From: Bifidobacterium ruminantium DSM 6489
GTDB taxonomy: Bacteria > Actinomycetota > Actinomycetes > Actinomycetales > Bifidobacteriaceae
Assembly (NCBI RefSeq): GCF_000770925.1
Contig: NZ_JDTK01000003.1
Coordinates: 117,578 to 181,577, forward strand
Length of the DNA: 64,000 bases
Reading direction: 5' to 3'
The translations under genes and the position numbers were made by a program. The notes below the pieces were generated by a model, which had not been told where the DNA came from, did not search any database, and worked only from the letters and a program-made list of their open reading frames with translations. Within the stretch, counting starts at the first letter, position 1. Each line of letters starts with the position of its first letter. Below, piece after piece: positions 54,752 through 64,000 of this stretch.

Positions 54752-54787
54752 GCGGTGCCGGCAGTCGTTTGTCCGGCACCGCTTTTC
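54752..54787 (+). terminator. Terminator of the Ltp-like gene
   Basis: GCGGTGCCGG and CCGGCACCGC form a perfect ten-pair stem with an 11-base loop, followed by TTTTCG, 12 bp after the stop codon. Confidence 0.88.
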
Positions 54788-54872
54788 GCAGAGCGCGCAC
54801 TTTTCTCAAATTTCTCATGAAATAGTCAGAAAAGTACCGTACTGTGTTGCGTAATCGAGTTAAGGAGCGATT

Positions 54873-55754
54873 ATGACATTCGGTCAGCAGCCCCAGGGCA
54901 ACAACGCCAATGGATTCAACGGCCAGCCGTACGGGCAGAACCAGTACAATCCGAACCAGAATCAGTACGGACAGTACAACCAGAATCCGTACGGTCAGAA
55001 CCAGTACCAGTACGCGCCGCAGAACATGTATGCGCAGGGCGCTCCGGCGGCCACCATTCCGGCCCAGGCCACATATTCCTACGAACGTGCCGAACGCGCC
55101 TCCGTCACCCGTGCCTACGGTGAGATGACCATCGGCCTGCTCGTCACCGCCGCGGTGGCCATCCTCACCCAGGTCACCGGTGCCTATATCGCACTCATCC
55201 AGACGCTTGGCGTCATCGGCGTGTGGGCGCCGCTCGTCGTCGAAATCGTGATCGCCATCTATCTGGGCGCTCGCATTGAAAAGATCAATCCAAGCACCGC
55301 GCGCGTCATGTTCTACGTATACGCCGCGATCATGGGCTTCTCGCTGAGCACCATTTTCATGGCGTATGATCTCGGCACCATCGGCATCTCCCTGGCGATG
55401 TGCGCCGGATTCTTCTTCGCGCTTACCATGTTGGGCATGACCACCAAGGTCAATGTGCTCAAGGCGGGTCCGGTCCTGCTGGTCGGCCTTATCGTGCTGA
55501 TCATCGCCGAAGTGCTGCTCATGATCTTCGCTCCCGGACAAACCACGTTGATGGTCATCTCCGCCATCGGCCTTGTGCTGTTCGCCGGCATGACCGTCTA
55601 TGATGCCCAAGCCACCCGCGCGCTGTTCGCCCAGTATGAGGGCCAGGGCGAGGACATGATCAAGAAGGTCTCCATCATCTGCGCGCTGAACCTGTATCTG
55701 GACTTCATCAACATGTTCCTGTATATTCTCCAGCTCTTCGGCGGCCGCGACTGA
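54873..55754 (+). CDS. Bax inhibitor-1 / YccA family membrane protein
   Basis: 293 residues. The first 60 residues are rich in Q, N, Y and G (repeats of the form QYNPNQNQYGQYNQNPYGQNQ). Seven hydrophobic helices follow, from MTIGLLVTAAVAILTQVTGA to LNLYLDFINMFLYILQLFG, ending with the family signature for Bax1-I proteins: YDAQATRALF and ALNLYLDFINMFLYILQLF. Homologues form pH-sensitive calcium leak channels; the bacterial role is uncertain. AAGGAG is six bases before the ATG. The stop codon lies at the foot of structured element copy B. Confidence 0.9.
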   Translation: MTFGQQPQGNNANGFNGQPYGQNQYNPNQNQYGQYNQNPYGQNQYQYAPQNMYAQGAPAATIPAQATYSYERAERASVTRAYGEMTIGLLVTAAVAILTQVTGAYIALIQTLGVIGVWAPLVVEIVIAIYLGARIEKINPSTARVMFYVYAAIMGFSLSTIFMAYDLGTIGISLAMCAGFFFALTMLGMTTKVNVLKAGPVLLVGLIVLIIAEVLLMIFAPGQTTLMVISAIGLVLFAGMTVYDAQATRALFAQYEGQGEDMIKKVSIICALNLYLDFINMFLYILQLFGGRD

Positions 55755-55856
55755 AAAATCCCGCGACGGAGCGCTCCCTGCATTGTGCCTCAGTCGGCGT
55801 ATTGGAATACGCCTTCCTTCGGTACGCTTTGGGATCGCACGCGTCGCGGGATTTTT
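55754..55856 (+). ncRNA. Structured 3'UTR element, copy B
   Basis: Starts at the stop codon of the Bax1/YccA gene. Outer stem AAAAATCCCGCGACG (55754-55768) with 55842-55856, 15 perfect pairs. Middle stem GCGCTCCC (55771-55778) with GGGATCGC (55831-55838), seven of eight pairs. Core CTCAGTC (55789-55795), hairpin GGCGTATT/AATACGCC (55796-55813), then TTCCTTCGGTACGC. The ten-base spacer between middle stem and core equals that of copy A. The alternative long pairing GGCGTATTG with CGGTACGCT also persists through wobble pairs. Confidence 0.7.
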
Positions 55857-55896
55857 CCGATTTGGACGGAGCGCCCCTGCTCCGAACCGTCGAGCA

Positions 55897-55928
55897 AAGC
55901 CTGACCAGAATATGGTCAGGCTTTTTTG
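55897..55928 (+). terminator. Terminator downstream of copy B
   Basis: AAGCCTGACCA and TGGTCAGGCTT form an 11-pair stem with a five-base loop, followed by TTTTG. This is the true terminator of the Bax1/YccA gene. Confidence 0.92.
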
Positions 55929-55960
55929 TTGGTGAACGCCGTGCCATAGGGTAGTGGCTC

Positions 55961-56935
55961 ATGCAGAGGAAAGAAATAGGTGGCATGGCCTGCCTGGTGT
56001 TGACGGCCATGATTTGGGGTTTCGCGTTTGTCTCCCAAGTGCAGGGCATGGCTTCCATGAGCCCCTTGTTTTTCGGAGCGACACGATTCACATTGGGCGC
56101 GTTATCACTGATTCCGTTGCTCTGGTTCCGTCGTGACAACATCGCTAAGCAGGAGCAGCAACGTCGCGAATCGAACAAGAATCCGATGGTCTCGCTTGGC
56201 AATGGCGGGAAAGTATCTATGCCGAAATGGTTGGGCAATCCCGTGATCGTCAGCATCATCTGTGGTATTGTGCTATTCGCCGCCAGCACTGTCCAACAGT
56301 ATGGCGTCCTCTATTCCGGTTCCGCAGGACGTTCGGGTTTCATCACGGCGCTGTACATCGTCATGACGCCGCTGCTCGCCTTCCTTATCCTACGTCGCCG
56401 TGTGACCGTGAATGTCATCGTCAGCGTAGCGATTGCTGTGGTTGGATTCTACCTGCTATGCATTACCGACGGTTTTGGGTCGATCACTCTTGCCGACATA
56501 GTGCTGCTGTTTACTGCAGTACTGTTCGCAGGGCATATTCTGGTGATCGATACCTTCGGCCAGAAGATGGATCCGATCCTGCTGTCTTTTGGACAGATTT
56601 CCACAACCGCCATTCTGAGTTGGATTGGTTCATTGTGTGAAGGATCCATCGACTGGTCCGGTGCCATGCAAAGCTGGTTTCCGATTGTCTACGCCGGTGT
56701 CGGTTCGGCAGGTGTAGCCTATACGCTGCAGGTGGTCGGACAGCAGCTTGTGCCGCCTGCGCGCGCTGCTGTCATCATGTCCCTTGAATCGTTTTTCTCC
56801 GCGGTTGGAGGTGCATTGCTACTTGGTGAAGTCATGACCACGCGTGCCTATATCGGTTGCGCATTGATCTTCATCGGCACCGTGCTCGCACAGGTTCCGG
56901 TGAAAGTGCCAAGGCTGCTGCGCAAACGTGAGTAG
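55961..56935 (+). CDS. EamA/DMT family transporter (RhaT-like)
   Basis: 324 residues with about ten hydrophobic helices in two EamA repeats: GGMACLVLTAMIWGFAFVSQVQGM at the start, FITALYIVMTPLLAFLILRRRV in the middle, and RAAVIMSLESFFSAVGGALLLGEVMTTRAYIGCALIFIGTVLAQ at the end. This last block is the EamA signature region. The substrate cannot be told; the family exports amino acids, nucleotides or metabolites. A polar loop (EQQRRESNKNPMVSLGNGGKVSM) follows the second helix. TAGGGT lies eight bases before the ATG and no ribosome site is seen. Confidence 0.9.
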   Translation: MQRKEIGGMACLVLTAMIWGFAFVSQVQGMASMSPLFFGATRFTLGALSLIPLLWFRRDNIAKQEQQRRESNKNPMVSLGNGGKVSMPKWLGNPVIVSIICGIVLFAASTVQQYGVLYSGSAGRSGFITALYIVMTPLLAFLILRRRVTVNVIVSVAIAVVGFYLLCITDGFGSITLADIVLLFTAVLFAGHILVIDTFGQKMDPILLSFGQISTTAILSWIGSLCEGSIDWSGAMQSWFPIVYAGVGSAGVAYTLQVVGQQLVPPARAAVIMSLESFFSAVGGALLLGEVMTTRAYIGCALIFIGTVLAQVPVKVPRLLRKRE

Positions 56936-56947
56936 TGGTCGAGATCG

Positions 56948-57005
56948 TTGAACAATCGATTGTTGGGCGACTCATATGATTCACCAGTGATCGATTGTTC
57001 AAAAA
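56948..57005. terminator. Bidirectional hairpin between the EamA gene and relQ
   Basis: TTGAACAATCGAT (56948-56960) pairs perfectly with ATCGATTGTTCAA (56990-57002), a 13-pair stem with a 29-base loop. A-runs on the right serve the minus-strand gene. The genes on both sides converge here. Confidence 0.7.
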
Positions 57006-57018
57006 TGTCGATTCATCT

Positions 57019-57756
57019 TCAGTCCTCTTTTGGGGCTTCGCCCACGCGCGGTGCGTTGTTGATATCGCGATGAATGTTCTGCATCTGCGTTTCGATGTTC
57101 TGCAGGCTGCGCGCGCAGTCAAGCAATGTCTGCGAATGCTCGGCAAGCTTCGCATCCGGCAGATCGGTCTTATACCGAAGCGCATGCTCCAGACTCGCCC
57201 AGTAATCCATGGCGATGGTGCGCAATTGCACCTCCACCGGCGTGTAATGCGGACCGGAGGAAAGGAACACCGGCACCGCGTAGATGACATGCAGCGACCG
57301 GTACCCGTTCTGCTTCGGATTCTTGATGTAGTCCTTGACCCGAAGCACCTGAATGTCGCTCTGGGCCGACAGATAGTTCGCCACGGAATACACATCGTCA
57401 CGGTAGTTGCAGATTACGCGGATGCCTGCCACGTCGAACAAATTGTCTTTGATCGCGTCGATGGTCAACGGCAGATTCTTGTGTTTCAGCTTGCCGAGGA
57501 TCGAATCGACCGATTTCAGACGACGTTCCATGTGATGGATCGGATTATGCGAAAAGCGCATGCTGAACTCCGAATCGAGAATCTCCAGCTTGGTGCTGAT
57601 CTCGTACATGGCGCCCTCATACACTTGCATTTGGTTGATGAATGCAGCAACTTGCTTGGAAGAAAACCCTTTTTCTCCAAAATTGTTGTTCTTCAAACGT
57701 ATCTGCAATTCCTTGGTATTAATACGGCTTCGTCTATCAAGTATCACAGTTGACAA
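57019..57756 (-). CDS. Small alarmone synthetase, RelQ/YjbM-type GTP pyrophosphokinase
   Basis: 245 residues with only a RelA/SpoT synthetase domain; no HD hydrolase and no TGS or ACT part. Motifs: [62 protein letters not shown] and [19 protein letters not shown] with the catalytic Glu. It makes (p)ppGpp from ATP and GTP or GDP, without degrading it. The start is TTG at 57756, or GTG at 57747; no suitable ATG exists before the conserved region. It is divergent from miaB. Confidence 0.9.
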   Translation of the reverse strand: MSTVILDRRSRINTKELQIRLKNNNFGEKGFSSKQVAAFINQMQVYEGAMYEISTKLEILDSEFSMRFSHNPIHHMERRLKSVDSILGKLKHKNLPLTIDAIKDNLFDVAGIRVICNYRDDVYSVANYLSAQSDIQVLRVKDYIKNPKQNGYRSLHVIYAVPVFLSSGPHYTPVEVQLRTIAMDYWASLEHALRYKTDLPDAKLAEHSQTLLDCARSLQNIETQMQNIHRDINNAPRVGEAPKED

Positions 57757-57874
57757 GTTTACTCGTTATTCTCCCACAATATTGGACGATGGCTGGAAAA
57801 TTCATGTGAGAAAGGCTACGCCGGTCAAATATGGCCTATTCGTCTGGGCGGCCCTGCCGTTAGCATGGTGCGTT

Positions 57875-59329
57875 ATGAACGAAGACATGATGACCGAGGC
57901 GGAGCGTGCCTTGAAACTGACCGAGCCGAACGAAAACGGCGCTCCCGCACGTGGCAAGGGTGTGTTCTACGTGCATACGCTCGGATGCCAGATGAACGTA
58001 CACGATTCCGAACGTATCGCAGGTGTGCTCGAAGCCGATGGTTACGTGCCTGCTACCGAAGAGCAGTACCTCGACCATGACATCGACCTGATCGTCATGA
58101 ACACCTGCGCGGTACGCGAGAATGCCGCTGAACGCATGTATGGCACTATCGGATTATGGGCTGAGCTTAAACGCGAACGTCCGAACCTGCAGATTGCGGT
58201 CGGTGGTTGCATGGCGCAGCTTGACCGTGAAAAGATCGCGAAGAAGGCTCCGTGGGTCGACGCCGTATTCGGCACCAAGAATATCGGTTCCCTGCCTCAA
58301 TTGCTCGACCAAGCCCGTATCGAAGGGCATGCGCAAGTGAAGGTCAAGGAGGAGCTCAACTACTTCCCAAGCCAGCTGCCCACTGACCGTGCGTCTAAGG
58401 TATCGAGTTGGGTAGCCATTTCCGTGGGATGCAACAACACCTGTACATTCTGCATAGTGCCGACCACCCGAGGTAAGGAACATGATCGCCGTCCTGGCGA
58501 CATTCTCGCCGAAATCCGTCAATGCGTGGAGGAAGGAGCCAAAGAGGTCACCCTGTTGGGGCAGAACGTGAACTCCTTCGGCTATGGCATCGGCGATCGG
58601 TTCGCCTTCTCCAAGCTGTTGCGCGCGTGCGGCGAGATCGACGGTTTGGAACGTGTGCGATTCACCTCGCCGCATCCCGCGGCCTTCACCGACGATGTGA
58701 TTGCCGCGATGGCCGAGACGCCGAACGTCATGCATCAGCTGCACTTCCCGCTGCAGTCGGGTTCCGACAGGATCCTTCGTGCGATGCGCCGTTCCTACCG
58801 TTCCGCCAAGTTCCTTGACATTCTGCGTAAGATTCGCGAGGCCATGCCGGACGCGCAGATCTCCACCGACATCATCGTCGGCTTCCCGGGCGAAACGGAG
58901 GAGGACTTCCAGGAAACCCTGCGTGTGGTGGAGGAAGCACGATTCTCCTCCGCGTTCACATTCATCTATTCGCCGCGCCCCGGCACGCCGGCGGCTGAAA
59001 TGGAGCAGATTCCACATGACGTGGTGCAGGACCATTTCGAACGTCTTGTGGCGTTGCAGGAACGCATCACCGAAGAGAACCTCAAGACCTTCGAAGGCCG
59101 CGACGTCGAGGTGATGGTCACCGGCGCGTCCGGCAAGAAGGATGCCGCCACCCACCGCGTCACCGGACGTGAGAAGACGGGCGTGCTCGTGCATGTCGGC
59201 GTGCCGGAAGGCGAGCCGATGCCGCAGGTGGGTGATTTCGTGACCGCCACCGTCACCCATGCGGGACGCCACAACCTCATCGCCGACCCGGATCCGAAAG
59301 CGGGGCAGACCTATGCCGTCCGCCACTGA
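57875..59329 (+). CDS. miaB: tRNA-2-methylthio-N6-isopentenyladenosine synthase MiaB
   Basis: 484 residues. Radical SAM methylthiotransferase acting on i6A37 of tRNAs. The N-terminal cluster cysteines are Cys38 ([13 protein letters not shown]), Cys78 (NTCAVRENA) and Cys112 (GGCMAQ); the radical SAM cysteines are 186, 190 and 193 (GCNNTCTFC). A TRAM domain closes the protein ([25 protein letters not shown]). The ATG at 57875 has TAGCAT eight bases upstream and no ribosome site, consistent with a leaderless message. The last 17 bases overlap miaA, whose product makes the substrate of MiaB. Confidence 0.95.
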   Translation: MNEDMMTEAERALKLTEPNENGAPARGKGVFYVHTLGCQMNVHDSERIAGVLEADGYVPATEEQYLDHDIDLIVMNTCAVRENAAERMYGTIGLWAELKRERPNLQIAVGGCMAQLDREKIAKKAPWVDAVFGTKNIGSLPQLLDQARIEGHAQVKVKEELNYFPSQLPTDRASKVSSWVAISVGCNNTCTFCIVPTTRGKEHDRRPGDILAEIRQCVEEGAKEVTLLGQNVNSFGYGIGDRFAFSKLLRACGEIDGLERVRFTSPHPAAFTDDVIAAMAETPNVMHQLHFPLQSGSDRILRAMRRSYRSAKFLDILRKIREAMPDAQISTDIIVGFPGETEEDFQETLRVVEEARFSSAFTFIYSPRPGTPAAEMEQIPHDVVQDHFERLVALQERITEENLKTFEGRDVEVMVTGASGKKDAATHRVTGREKTGVLVHVGVPEGEPMPQVGDFVTATVTHAGRHNLIADPDPKAGQTYAVRH

Positions 59330-60323
59330 AAGCAAGCCCGAAACCCGTAAGGTCGTCTCCATTGTCGGTCCCACCGCGTCAGGCAAGACGGGACTCGGTA
59401 TCGCCATCGCCAAAGCGCTGGCGGCCAAGGGCGAGCAGGCGGAAATCGTCAACGCCGATGCCTACCAGATGTACAGGGGAATGGATATCGGCACCGCCAA
59501 GGCGACCCCTGAGGAACAGTCCGAGGTGAGACATCATCTCATCGACATCATCGAACCGGATGACGCCATGTCCGTGGCGCGTTTCCAGGAGATTGCACGC
59601 GCCAAAATCGCCGAATTGCAGGCCAAGGGCGTGCGTCCGATCCTCGTGGGTGGCTCCGGTCTGTACGCCCGCGCCGCCATCGACGACATTTCCTTCCCCG
59701 GCACTGACCCCGAGGTGCGCAAGCGCCTTGAGGAACGCGAGAAGGTCGAAGGCGCCGGCGCCTTGTTCGACGAGCTCAAAGCGAAGGATCCGGAAGCGGC
59801 CGCCCGCATGGATCCGCACAATCCTCGACGTACCATCCGCGCGTTGGAGGTCATCGAGGTGACGGGGCGTCCGTATTCGGCGAGCCTGCCGCATTACCGG
59901 TATGTGATTCCCACCGTGCAGATCGGCCTTGATTTGCCGCGTGAGGAACTGGACCGCCGAATCGACATCCGCACCAAGCAGATGCTGGAGAACGGTTTCG
60001 TCGAGGAAGTCGAGCGCATTCGTCCGAAGCTTGGCGTCACCGCAGGCAAGGCGCTCGGCTATCAGCAGGTCGTCGACTATTTGGACGGCCTGTGCGATTT
60101 GAACGACACGTTCATGAGCATCGCGCAGAAGACGAAGCGTCTGGCGCGCAAGCAGATGGGATGGTTTGGCCGCGATCCGCGCATCCACTGGCTGCAGGCG
60201 CTCAATCCCGCGTTGCTGGACAATGCCATGGCCATCATCGAGCATGCCGACGCCGGCGATTACGACGCGATCGACGCGCAGGCGGACGCGTACACGCAGC
60301 ATCATCTTGGCGATATCGCCTAG
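59313..60323 (+). CDS. miaA: tRNA dimethylallyltransferase MiaA
   Basis: 336 residues. It prenylates A37 of tRNAs that read UNN codons, using DMAPP. The P-loop is [11 protein letters not shown], followed by [69 protein letters not shown] and [13 protein letters not shown], all family motifs. The start at 59313 lies inside miaB, so the two are coupled and act in sequence on the same base. Note that ispH at the left of the window supplies DMAPP. Confidence 0.95.
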   Translation: MPSATESKPETRKVVSIVGPTASGKTGLGIAIAKALAAKGEQAEIVNADAYQMYRGMDIGTAKATPEEQSEVRHHLIDIIEPDDAMSVARFQEIARAKIAELQAKGVRPILVGGSGLYARAAIDDISFPGTDPEVRKRLEEREKVEGAGALFDELKAKDPEAAARMDPHNPRRTIRALEVIEVTGRPYSASLPHYRYVIPTVQIGLDLPREELDRRIDIRTKQMLENGFVEEVERIRPKLGVTAGKALGYQQVVDYLDGLCDLNDTFMSIAQKTKRLARKQMGWFGRDPRIHWLQALNPALLDNAMAIIEHADAGDYDAIDAQADAYTQHHLGDIA

Positions 60324-60419
60324 CCTAAGCGGCTACGGCGTAAGCGGCAAAAACTTTCGATAAGTATCGGATGTCGTCGTGCCATGGCGGTGCCCATGGG
60401 TAAAATCATGTCTGTTATG

Positions 60420-63209
60420 GCACGAACAGCATCTTCCACCCCGAAATCAAGCGGCAAGTCAAACGGCAAAGGATCCGCAGGCAAATCGCGTTCCGGCGAC
60501 ACCAAGGTCATGGACGAGACCGAACCATCGGCGATGGCGGTCATACTGCGCAAATACCGCCGCGACATCGCATGTTTCATTATGGCCATTCTCGCGGTGC
60601 TGTTCTGCGCATCCGAATGGTTCCGGGTCCAAGGCGCCTTCGGCCAGGTGCTGCACGCCATGGCATCGGGACTGTTCGGCCTGACCAGCGTGATTCTGCC
60701 GGTCTTCCTCGCGCTTGTGGTGTTCAGCCTGATGCGCAAGACCCAGAACCGGAACGAGAACCTCCATATGGCGCTCGGATGGTTCATGATCCTATGGTCT
60801 GTCTGCTCGATTCTCGATGCCGCCATCGCCTCCGATTCCACGACATTCGACATGGCTTTGCTGCAGCGCGCCGGAGGGTTGCTCGGCTATGTGCTGGGAT
60901 GTCCGTTGGCATGGGGGCTTTCCAAAGGTTTTTCGATCGCGATTTTCGTGGTCGTCATTCTTTTCGCTTTGCTGCTGATCACCCATACGCGCGTCACGCA
61001 GATTCCCGACAAGGTGGGAGCGTTGGCGTCGAGATTCGCAGGCACGTCGAAACGACGCGATGACGCCGACGACGAAACGGAGCAATTCCCCAACGAAGTG
61101 CGTGTCGGCAATACGACGCTCGCCTTCGCCGAAGGGGTTCCGGCGCATGACGGCACCGATGAAGAGAATGACGACGACGCCAAGCCGAGTCTGTTCGCCC
61201 GTATGAGGCAACGTCTTTCATCCCGCAAGTCCAAGCAAGACGAGGACGGCGATCTCGACCATTACGCCGGTGATGAGGCGTTCCTCAATGCCGCTGACCG
61301 CCATGGGCAGGTCGCGGAAACCATCGTGGATGGTTCCGGACGACGTAATACGTCGCCGCGAAGCATATCCTCCGGCGATTATGATGCGGATGATTACGCC
61401 GCCGTGCCGTCCGGCACCACGGCCATGCCACAGGAGGGGCACGGCCGTTCCGTCGCTTCTAATCCGATCGATGTGCCGTCCGGCTCCACGGACGGCGCGC
61501 CCGCATCGGTGCCGGCCGTGGAGGCCAAACCCGTTGGCGTCGCGCCGAACGATCCGTGGGCGGTCATCGACGAGGATGGTACCTCCAACGGCGAGGAGGT
61601 CATGGTGGATGCCGCCACCGGAGAGGTCCTCGACGATGCGCGCTCTGATGCTGACGGTGCGTCGGAGCCGGACGGAGCTCCCGAAGGCCCCTACCATCTG
61701 CCCGACCTCAACATCCTCAAGAAAGGCGCGCCGCACGCCGCGCATACCCCGGAGAACGATCGTGTCATCCGCGCGTTGACCGGCACCTTCCAGCAATTCA
61801 ACGTCGACGCGAAGGTCGTCGGCTTCCTGCGCGGTCCCTCCGTCACCATGTACGAGGTGGAGCTCGGTCCTGGTGTCAAGGTCGAGAAGGTCACCAATCT
61901 GCAGAAGAACATCGCCTATGCTGTGGCCAGCTCCGATGTGCGCATCCTGTCGGTGATCGAAGGCAAGTCGGCCATTGGCATCGAAATTCCGAACACCGAT
62001 CGAGAGACCGTGGTGCTGGGCGACGTGCTGCGCTCCGACAAGGCCAGGAATGATCCGAATCCGATGCTCACCGGTGTCGGCAAGGACGTGGAGGGCCACT
62101 TCGTGACCGCCGACCTGACCAAGATGCCCCACCTCCTGGTGGCTGGCGCCACCGGATCCGGCAAATCGAGCTTCATCAACTCCATGCTCACCTCCGTGAT
62201 CATGCGGGCCACGCCCGACCAGGTCCGCATGATCATGGTCGATCCGAAGCGAGTGGAGCTGTCCGCATACGCGGGTATCCCGCATCTGCTCACGCCGATC
62301 ATCACCGATCCGAAGAAGGCGGCGCAGGCGCTCGAATGGGTGGTCAAGGAGATGGACGCCCGATACAGCGACCTTGAATTCTTCGGATTCCGCCACATTA
62401 AGGATTTCAACGCGGCAGTGCGCGCCGGCAAGGTGCATGCGCCGGCCGGTTCCAAGCGCAAGGTGGCTCCGTACCCGTACATCCTGGTGGTCGTGGACGA
62501 GATGGCGGACCTCATGATGGTGGCCAAGAACGACGTGGAAAGCTCCATCCAGCGCATCACCCAGCTGGCACGAGCCGCGGGCGTCCATCTGGTGCTCGCC
62601 ACCCAACGTCCGTCCGTCGACGTGGTCACCGGTCTGATCAAGGCCAACATCCCGTCCCGTCTGGCATTCGCCACCTCATCCGCCACTGATTCCCGCGTCA
62701 TCCTCGACGCCACCGGGGCGGAGACTCTGATCGGACAGGGCGATGCCCTGTTCCTGCCCATGGGGCAGGCCAAGCCGATTCGAGTGCAGGGCGCGTGGGT
62801 CGACGAATCCGAAATACGCCGCGCGGTGGAATTCGTGCGAACCCAGCGCAAGCCCCACTACCGCGAGGACATCGAGGAGATGGCCAAGGAAGCCGAGAAG
62901 AAGGCCGTTGAACCGGATGAGGACATCGGCAATGATATGGATGTGCTGCTGCAGGCCGCGGAATTGGTGGTCACCACGCAGTTCGGCTCCACCTCCATGC
63001 TGCAGCGCAAGCTGCGTGTCGGATTCGCCAAGGCCGGTCGTCTGATGGATCTGCTCGAATCTCGTGGCGTGGTGGGGCCATCCGAGGGCTCCAAGGCCCG
63101 CGAGGTGCTTGTGCAGCCGCAGGACCTGCCCCAGGTGCTCGCCTTCATCAAGGGCGAGACGTCCTCGCTCACCGGCGGCACGTCCCCGTCGGACGGTGCG
63201 CAGGCCTGA
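60420..63209 (+). CDS. ftsK: DNA translocase FtsK/SpoIIIE
   Basis: 929 residues from the ATG at 60420; ATGs at 60384, 60396 and 60408 are also in frame and none has a ribosome site. Four N-terminal helices: [58 protein letters not shown] and [19 protein letters not shown]. An acidic linker of about 230 residues follows. The motor has [35 protein letters not shown] and [28 protein letters not shown]. The C-terminal gamma domain ([45 protein letters not shown]) reads polar DNA motifs and activates XerCD, both encoded in this window. Confidence 0.95.
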   Translation, partial: ARTASSTPKSSGKSNGKGSAGKSRSGDTKVMDETEPSAMAVILRKYRRDIACFIMAILAVLFCASEWFRVQGAFGQVLHAMASGLFGLTSVILPVFLALVVFSLMRKTQNRNENLHMALGWFMILWSVCSILDAAIASDSTTFDMALLQRAGGLLGYVLGCPLAWGLSKGFSIAIFVVVILFALLLITHTRVTQIPDKVGALASRFAGTSKRRDDADDETEQFPNEVRVGNTTLAFAEGVPAHDGTDEENDDDAKPSLFARMRQRLSSRKSKQDEDGDLDHYAGDEAFLNAADRHGQVAETIVDGSGRRNTSPRSISSGDYDADDYAAVPSGTTAMPQEGHGRSVASNPIDVPSGSTDGAPASVPAVEAKPVGVAPNDPWAVIDEDGTSNGEEVMVDAATGEVLDDARSDADGASEPDGAPEGPYHLPDLNILKKGAPHAAHTPENDRVIRALTGTFQQFNVDAKVVGFLRGPSVTMYEVELGPGVKVEKVTNLQKNIAYAVASSDVRILSVIEGKSAIGIEIPNTDRETVVLGDVLRSDKARNDPNPMLTGVGKDVEGHFVTADLTKMPHLLVAGATGSGKSSFINSMLTSVIMRATPDQVRMIMVDPKRVELSAYAGIPHLLTPIITDPKKAAQALEWVVKEMDARYSDLEFFGFRHIKDFNAAVRAGKVHAPAGSKRKVAPYPYILVVVDEMADLMMVAKNDVESSIQRITQLARAAGVHLVLATQRPSVDVVTGLIKANIPSRLAFATSSATDSRVILDATGAETLIGQGDALFLPMGQAKPIRVQGAWVDESEIRRAVEFVRTQRKPHYREDIEEMAKEAEKKAVEPDEDIGNDMDVLLQAAELVVTTQFGSTSMLQRKLRVGFAKAGRLMDLLESRGVVGPSEGSKAREVLVQPQDLPQVLAFIKGETSSLTGGTSPSDGAQA

Positions 63210-63263
63210 GAAACGACAGGCGCGACAATCTCGCTTTGCGTCAAGTAGCGGTGTCGGGGTAAC

Positions 63264-63938
63264 GTGAACGGTATGGAAAAGCAAGAAGAACGTAAACCGT
63301 CCCTGCTTGACGGGTGGAATTCCCCGCCGAACATCGTGACTTTCTCCCGCATCATCCTCGTCATCATCTTCTTGGCGCTGTACGTCATGGCCGGCGCATG
63401 GGGCACGAAGAACACGACCATGCGCTGGTGGGCGGCGGTCATCTTCATCGTCGCCGCGTGCACCGATAAGCTTGATGGATGGATGGCTCGCAAATACAAC
63501 CAGGTCACCGAACTGGGCAAGCTTATGGATCCGATCGCGGACAAGCTGCTCACCTGCGGCACGCTGATCGTCGCCGCCATCTTCAACGAGTTCGGCAACG
63601 TCGTGCTCGGCTGGGTCGTGACCGCGTTGTTCCTCATCCGCGAGATCGGCATCACCGTCATGCGCTTCTTCGTCATCGATACCGGCGGCAAGGTCATCGC
63701 CGCATCCCAAGCCGGCAAATACAAGACGCTCTGCCAGTGTGTCGGTCTGGCCATGCTCATGCTGCCGATGTGGAGTCTCGCCGACGGCATGAACGCCACT
63801 CCGTTGTGGATGACCATCTACTACACCATCACCTACGCCCTGATCTATCTCGCGCTGATTCTGTGCCTGTATTCGGGCGGAGAATACCTCGTCAACACGT
63901 TCGGCGGCCGCAAGAAGGCCGCGAAGGAAGCCAAGTAG
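63264..63938 (+). CDS. pgsA: CDP-diacylglycerol-glycerol-3-phosphate 3-phosphatidyltransferase
   Basis: 224 residues, a membrane enzyme making phosphatidylglycerol phosphate. The CDP-alcohol transferase motif is complete: DKLDGWMARKYNQVTELGKLMDPIADK. About five helices flank it. GTG 63264 has CGGGGT four to five bases upstream, better than the ATG at 63273; the difference is three residues. A Lys/Ala-rich tail closes the protein. Order ftsK-pgsA-cinA is common in actinobacteria. Confidence 0.94.
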   Translation: MNGMEKQEERKPSLLDGWNSPPNIVTFSRIILVIIFLALYVMAGAWGTKNTTMRWWAAVIFIVAACTDKLDGWMARKYNQVTELGKLMDPIADKLLTCGTLIVAAIFNEFGNVVLGWVVTALFLIREIGITVMRFFVIDTGGKVIAASQAGKYKTLCQCVGLAMLMLPMWSLADGMNATPLWMTIYYTITYALIYLALILCLYSGGEYLVNTFGGRKKAAKEAK

Positions 63939-63942
63939 TCCA

Positions 63943-64000
63943 ATGGGCGAAACCGAATTCCCGGCGGCCGCGGCCAGCCAATCGCACTGCGATGAGCTGG
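63943..64000 (+). CDS. Probable CinA-family protein, first 19 codons
   Basis: The frame ATG GGC GAA ACC starts four bases after the pgsA stop and stays open to the window edge (MGETEFPAAAASQSHCDEL). The peptide is too short to identify on its own. The call rests on the usual pgsA-cinA-recA gene order in actinobacteria. Confidence 0.45.
   Translation, partial: MGETEFPAAAASQSHCDEL

Noticed and set aside
1..64000. CRISPR arrays, tRNA or rRNA genes, insertion sequences
   Set aside because: No regularly spaced repeats, cloverleaf sequences, rRNA segments or transposase genes were recognised while reading; a tRNAscan or ISfinder search could still find weak ones.

Overview
The window is a high-GC actinobacterial chromosome segment whose gene content and protein sequences fit Bifidobacterium; the species cannot be fixed from sequence alone. 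It is mostly conserved core genome with three accessory-looking zones. No tRNA, rRNA, CRISPR array, transposase or prophage structural gene was seen.

Layout. 1-1.5 kb: the start of an aldose 1-epimerase gene (minus strand) and ispH. 1.5-3.8 kb: an AT-rich island with an orphan domain protein, a membrane-anchored protein and a lipoprotein, preceded by direct repeats and a G10 tract. 3.8-6.4 kb: ybaK, gap and a thiamine pyrophosphokinase, all on the minus strand. 6.5-8.2 kb: the infC-rpmI-rplT operon with a long leader. 8.2-10.1 kb: xerD and a parA-like ATPase. 10.2-16.5 kb: an NAD synthesis operon, nrtR-nadA-nadB-nadC-cysteine desulfurase, behind a perfect NrtR-type palindrome. The desulfurase probably serves the NadA Fe-S cluster. 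16.6-21.3 kb: typA, a small membrane protein, pheA and tyrA.

21.4-26.5 kb: a small conserved protein, a MacB/FtsX-type ABC transporter pair, and xerC. 26.7-32.8 kb: a complete oligopeptide ABC importer with two permeases, a fused double ATPase and a binding lipoprotein. 32.8-37.3 kb: exonuclease III, DUF3710 and DUF3159 proteins, an uracil-RNA methyltransferase without Fe-S cysteines, and a lipoprotein. 37.4-43.9 kb: a CtpE-like P-type ATPase, aconitase, a VOC protein and a sugar O-acetyltransferase.

44-55 kb is the most accessory-like part. It holds an ABC-2 exporter (ATPase plus two permeases) divergent from a histidine kinase/response regulator pair, a large DUF262 (GmrSD-like) protein with a C-terminal RAMA-like domain, a second response regulator/kinase pair, and an Ltp-family protein with two repeats. 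54.8-64 kb returns to core genes: a Bax1/YccA protein, an EamA transporter, a RelQ-type alarmone synthetase, miaB-miaA, ftsK, pgsA and the start of a probable cinA.

The most novel-looking signal is an RNA-like element of about 102 bp present twice, directly after the stop codons of aconitase and of the Bax1/YccA gene. Both copies share a core and identical spacing, while their stems differ in sequence yet still pair. Both lie upstream of a separate terminator hairpin, so they look like 3'UTR structures rather than simple terminators.
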